Positions 61,034-64,000 of a stretch of 64,000 nucleotides of DNA are shown here, one piece after another. The DNA is taken from NCBI GenBank assembly GCA_026418675.1, contig JAOAAX010000003.1, positions 1 through 64,000 of the forward strand, read 5' to 3'. Position numbers and translations under genes: made by a program. The DNA comes from Chthoniobacterales bacterium. Its GTDB lineage: Bacteria > Verrucomicrobiota > Verrucomicrobiia > Chthoniobacterales > DYNR01. The notes below the pieces were generated by a model. That model was not told the origin of the DNA and did no database searches. It was given only the letters and a program-made list of their open reading frames with translations. Position 1 is the stretch's first letter, and every line of letters begins with the position of its first letter.

Positions 61034-62851
61034 ATGATGATTGCAGCGATTCCATGGATATTGTTGCTTTCCCCCTTAGTTGGGTGTGTGTTAATTTTAT
61101 TTTTTGGAAGAGCAAGTAAGTTGTTGAGTTCTGGGATTGGGATTTTTTGTGCTGGGCTATCCCTCCTTTGCGCTTGGTTTTTGTGGTTAAAAGGAGGAGT
61201 GGTAGAAGTTCCCTCCTTTCCTTGGGTTGATTATACTTCGTTTGGAAAGCAGTTTCGGATCTCTATTGGCTTTTTGTTGGACGATTTAAGTTTGCCGATG
61301 TTGGTAGTTGTAACGACAGTGGCCTTTTTGGTTTTCATCTATTCTGTAGGTTATATGGCTCAAGAGGAGGGATATTGGAGGTATTTTGCGGGGTTATGCT
61401 TGTTTTTGTTTTCCATGTTAGGGATTGTTGTGGCGGAGAATTTTGTCATGATGTTTCTGTTTTGGGAGCTTGTTGGAGTTAGTTCGTATATATTGATTGG
61501 GCATTATTTTCGTAGGGATTCGGCAGCGGATGCTGCCAAGCAGGCTTTTACAGTTAACCGTGTGGGGGATTTTGGTTTTCTACTGGGAATTCTATTGATC
61601 TGGCTTTATTCAGGGACTTTTTCGTTTAACGATTTGAAAGGCAAAGCTCAAGTTATTACTGATGCAGCGCCGTGGTTATTAACTACTGGTTTGGTATTGG
61701 TGTTTCTTGGGACTGTGGGGAAATCTGCACAGTTTCCTCTGCATGTTTGGTTGCCGAATTCGATGGAAGGTCCTACCCCTGTTTCCTCATTACTGCATGC
61801 GGCAACGATGGTTGCTGCTGGTGTTTATATGCTAGCCCGGATTTTTCCTGCTTTGTCACTTTCACCGATTGCTCTGGAGGTAGTAAGTTGGGTTGGAGGT
61901 ATAACATGTTTTCTGGCTGCGTTAATGGGGACACAACAGAATGATATTAAAAGAATTTTGGCTTATTCCACTATATCGCAATTGGGTTACATGGTAATTG
62001 GGATATCAGTGGCAACTGCTTCAACAGTTGCGGTTTTCCATTTATTTACGCATGCGTTTTTTAAATGTCTTTTATTCTTGTGTGCTGGTTCTGTTATTGT
62101 TGGAATGCATCATGAGCAGGATATTTGGAAGATGGGATCTCTAAAAAATAAAATGCCATTGACGTTTATCATGATGGGGATTGGAACTTTTGCTTTGGCA
62201 GGTGTTCCTCCTTTTAGTGGTTATTTTAGTAAAGATTTAATTTTGGAATGGGCATGGATAAAAGGGACACCTGTTTTTTGGTTTGGTGCTATAACAATAG
62301 CTCTTACAACTTTTTACATATTTCGTTTATTTTTTGTTGTTTTTTTGGGTCCACCGCGTTCTGACGAAGCGAAACATGCACAAGAATCTCCTAGAGTTAT
62401 GCTCCTACCGATGTTGATATTGTCAATTTTGTCTTTGACTGTTGGGTGGCCATTTATTGGGCACTTTTTTATTCAGCCTGTGCATCCAGAACATGTTCCA
62501 TTATTTTTGCGTTTCATTCTTATAGGTTTTTTGGCAGTTGGGGCACTTGTTGCTTATCTTCTATATGCTAAGGGACCTTTGAAAGATCCTATACAAGTTG
62601 CAGTATTTGAAAATCGGTTTTACATAGATAATTTTTATGATTGGTTAGTGAAAGAAATACAGGGGCGATTTGCTGGGATTTGTGCTTTTGTTGATCGTTG
62701 GGTTGTTGATGGGTTTGTAAAGATTGCCTCAGGATGTGTTTGGCTTTTCGGTTTTTGCTTGCGTATGTTGCAGGTTGGGAATATTCAAGCTTATGCTTTT
62801 TATTTTGGAGCTGGGATTTTGTTAATTTTCTTTTTACTTTTGAGTAAATGA
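61034..62851 (+). CDS. nuoL: NADH-quinone oxidoreductase subunit L
   Basis: 605 residues, the distal antiporter-like subunit of complex I. Visible blocks: EENFVMMFLFWELVGVSSYILIGH (the conserved Glu in FWELVG), FTVNRVGDFGFLLGI, GKSAQFPLHVWLPNSMEGPTPVSSLLHAATMVAAGVYMLAR, TQQNDIKRILAYSTISQLGYM, and HAFFKCLLFLCAGSVI. A C-terminal lateral helix region follows (about 520-600). The length is normal. The start ATG follows nuoK by 16 bases, and the stop overlaps nuoM. Confidence 0.95.
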   Translation: MMIAAIPWILLLSPLVGCVLILFFGRASKLLSSGIGIFCAGLSLLCAWFLWLKGGVVEVPSFPWVDYTSFGKQFRISIGFLLDDLSLPMLVVVTTVAFLVFIYSVGYMAQEEGYWRYFAGLCLFLFSMLGIVVAENFVMMFLFWELVGVSSYILIGHYFRRDSAADAAKQAFTVNRVGDFGFLLGILLIWLYSGTFSFNDLKGKAQVITDAAPWLLTTGLVLVFLGTVGKSAQFPLHVWLPNSMEGPTPVSSLLHAATMVAAGVYMLARIFPALSLSPIALEVVSWVGGITCFLAALMGTQQNDIKRILAYSTISQLGYMVIGISVATASTVAVFHLFTHAFFKCLLFLCAGSVIVGMHHEQDIWKMGSLKNKMPLTFIMMGIGTFALAGVPPFSGYFSKDLILEWAWIKGTPVFWFGAITIALTTFYIFRLFFVVFLGPPRSDEAKHAQESPRVMLLPMLILSILSLTVGWPFIGHFFIQPVHPEHVPLFLRFILIGFLAVGALVAYLLYAKGPLKDPIQVAVFENRFYIDNFYDWLVKEIQGRFAGICAFVDRWVVDGFVKIASGCVWLFGFCLRMLQVGNIQAYAFYFGAGILLIFFLLLSK

Positions 62852-64000
62852 GCCCGTTGGTTTTTCTCATATTGCTATTAATATTAACATCAATTTTCTG
62901 TTATTTAAGTCCGGCTTCTGCACGTAGAACAGCATTTATGGGTTCTGCTCTACAGTTGATTCTTTTTTTGAGTTTGTTGCTTATTTATCTGTTCCGAGTA
63001 GAAGATGGAGCGGAAGTATTTTATGGTTGGAAATGGGAGTTGTTGCCAGAGTTAGGAGTAGTGATGGGATTAGGGATGGATGGTTTTTCAGCAATCATGC
63101 TCCTTTTGGCGACATTGGTTACGTTTGCGGCAGTTTGGGCCACACCTGCTCCTGAGAGATCTGTAGGTTTTTACTATGGGAATTTGTTCCTCATAGCAGC
63201 AGGTGTTGTTGGTGCATTTGCTTCGACTGATCTCCTGTTTTTCTACCTTTTCCATGAGTTGGCATTGATACCTACTTTTTTAATGATTGGGATTTGGGGA
63301 ACAGGTGATAAACATCGGGTTGCGTGGAAAGTAACAATTTATCTTGCACTAGCAAGTTTTGTTTTGCTAATTGGAATTTTGGGACTTTATATTAATCTGC
63401 CGGAGATTTCCCGGACATTTGGAATGAGGGAGCTAGTTGATTTGGCGAACAGTGGAGTTTTACAAACTCCGGATTGGGTTTTTGTAATGCTGTTTTTGGG
63501 GTTTGGAGCGTTGGTTTCACTTTTTCCGTTTCATACATGGGCGCCTGGTGCGTATGCGTGCGCTCCTTCATCTGTAGCAATGCTGCATGCTGGGGTTTTG
63601 AAAAAGTTTGGGTTGTATGGTTTACTGCGGGTTGTTTTGCCAATTTTTCCGCATGAGATGCAAGAGTATGGGCATGTTCTTCTGATTTTAATATTAGGGA
63701 ATATTTTCTTTGTTGGATATGCGACAATGGCACAAAGGAGATTGGATTGGATGCTGGGCTATTCGAGTGTGATGCACATGGGGTATATCTTTTTAGGGAT
63801 TGCAAGTGCTATGGTCCCTTTTGCTGGAGGGGGAGGGAGTTATTATTTAAATCCTTTAAGTTTAGGTGGTGCGGGCATACTTATGTTTGCTCATGGGATT
63901 TCGATTGCGATACTTTTTGCGCTTAGTGGGCAGTTGCGAAGAAGGACAGCCACCTTAGAATTTTCAGAACTTGGGGGAATGGGTAAGACGATGCCCGCAT
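62848..64000 (+). CDS. nuoM: NADH-quinone oxidoreductase subunit M, 3' truncated by window end
   Basis: About 384 residues are readable before the window ends. The ATG overlaps the nuoL stop by four bases (ATGA). Motifs: GLGMDGFSAIMLLLATLVTFAA, then LLFFYLFHELALIPTFLMIGIWG (the conserved Glu of FHELALIP), FPFHTWAPGAYACAPSSVAMLHAGVLKKFGLYGL, and DWMLGYSSVMHMGYIFLGIAS. It is an antiporter-like subunit of complex I in the inner membrane. The family is about 500 residues long, so roughly a quarter is missing only because of the window edge. nuoN would be expected next. Confidence 0.94.
   Translation, partial: MSPLVFLILLLILTSIFCYLSPASARRTAFMGSALQLILFLSLLLIYLFRVEDGAEVFYGWKWELLPELGVVMGLGMDGFSAIMLLLATLVTFAAVWATPAPERSVGFYYGNLFLIAAGVVGAFASTDLLFFYLFHELALIPTFLMIGIWGTGDKHRVAWKVTIYLALASFVLLIGILGLYINLPEISRTFGMRELVDLANSGVLQTPDWVFVMLFLGFGALVSLFPFHTWAPGAYACAPSSVAMLHAGVLKKFGLYGLLRVVLPIFPHEMQEYGHVLLILILGNIFFVGYATMAQRRLDWMLGYSSVMHMGYIFLGIASAMVPFAGGGGSYYLNPLSLGGAGILMFAHGISIAILFALSGQLRRRTATLEFSELGGMGKTMPA

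Noticed and set aside
1-64000. Search by eye for CRISPR arrays, insertion sequences, phage genes and defence systems
   Set aside because: No repeat-spacer pattern, transposase, integrase, restriction or toxin-antitoxin motif was seen.

Overview
The window is 64 kb of a Gram-negative bacterial genome, probably a member of the Verrucomicrobiota or a near relative. That placement is inference from gene content: a TIGR03790-type secreted protein, a DUF5703-type glycosidase, many short lipoproteins, and a tyrA-aroA-cmk-plsC block. I see no transposase, phage gene or CRISPR array. The first 19 bases match the Nextera/Tn5 mosaic-end adapter, so the contig end is artificial there. The + strand is visibly G-rich and C-poor whichever strand the genes lie on, so it is probably the leading replication strand. 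As a result + strand proteins are rich in Gly/Glu/Arg and - strand proteins in Ser/Pro/Thr/Leu.

Layout, left half. 1-9.4 kb: a chemosensory operon (STAS fragment, cheA, a methyl-accepting protein, cheW) that runs into a secreted protein, a zinc-ribbon/OmpA-like envelope protein and an FHA-ABC transporter. 9.5-18 kb: a DUF5703-like glycosidase, small envelope proteins, a ROK sugar kinase, an orphan PstS-like binding protein, a Fur-family regulator and an AI-2E-family permease, with two clear intrinsic terminators between pstS and fur. 18-29 kb, - strand: a polysaccharide locus. Its outer genes are open (a 1028-residue multidomain glycosidase-like protein and a GT4 glycosyltransferase). The five genes between them (GT2, Wza-like exporter, Wzc-like tyrosine kinase, O-antigen polymerase/ligase, Wzx-like flippase) are all wrecked by stops, frameshifts and deletions.

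Layout, right half. 29-37 kb, - strand: pyruvate kinase, a two-gene ABC-2 exporter, plsC, cmk, aroA, tyrA and a lipoprotein; tyrA has no ATG, GTG or TTG start. 37-46 kb, + strand: miaB, gnd, a second cheA with its own secreted neighbour, trpD, a lipoprotein and purH. 46-50 kb: a ferrous-iron locus, with a DtxR-family regulator divergent from a DtxR-like/FeoA/FeoA fusion and feoB. 50-60 kb, - strand: tRNA-Val, a TIGR03790 protein, LemA, two overlapping CPA2 antiporters, a glutaredoxin and a MATE exporter. 60-64 kb, + strand: nuoJ, nuoK, nuoL and the start of nuoM.

The strongest observations are the wholesale decay of the capsule/exopolysaccharide machinery with its edges intact, the FHA-ABC/OmpA pair joined to a chemosensory operon, the DtxR-like/FeoA/FeoA fusion, and the tyrA start. 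I found no convincing undescribed defence or mobile system. All functions are inferred from sequence motifs read by eye; no database search was run.
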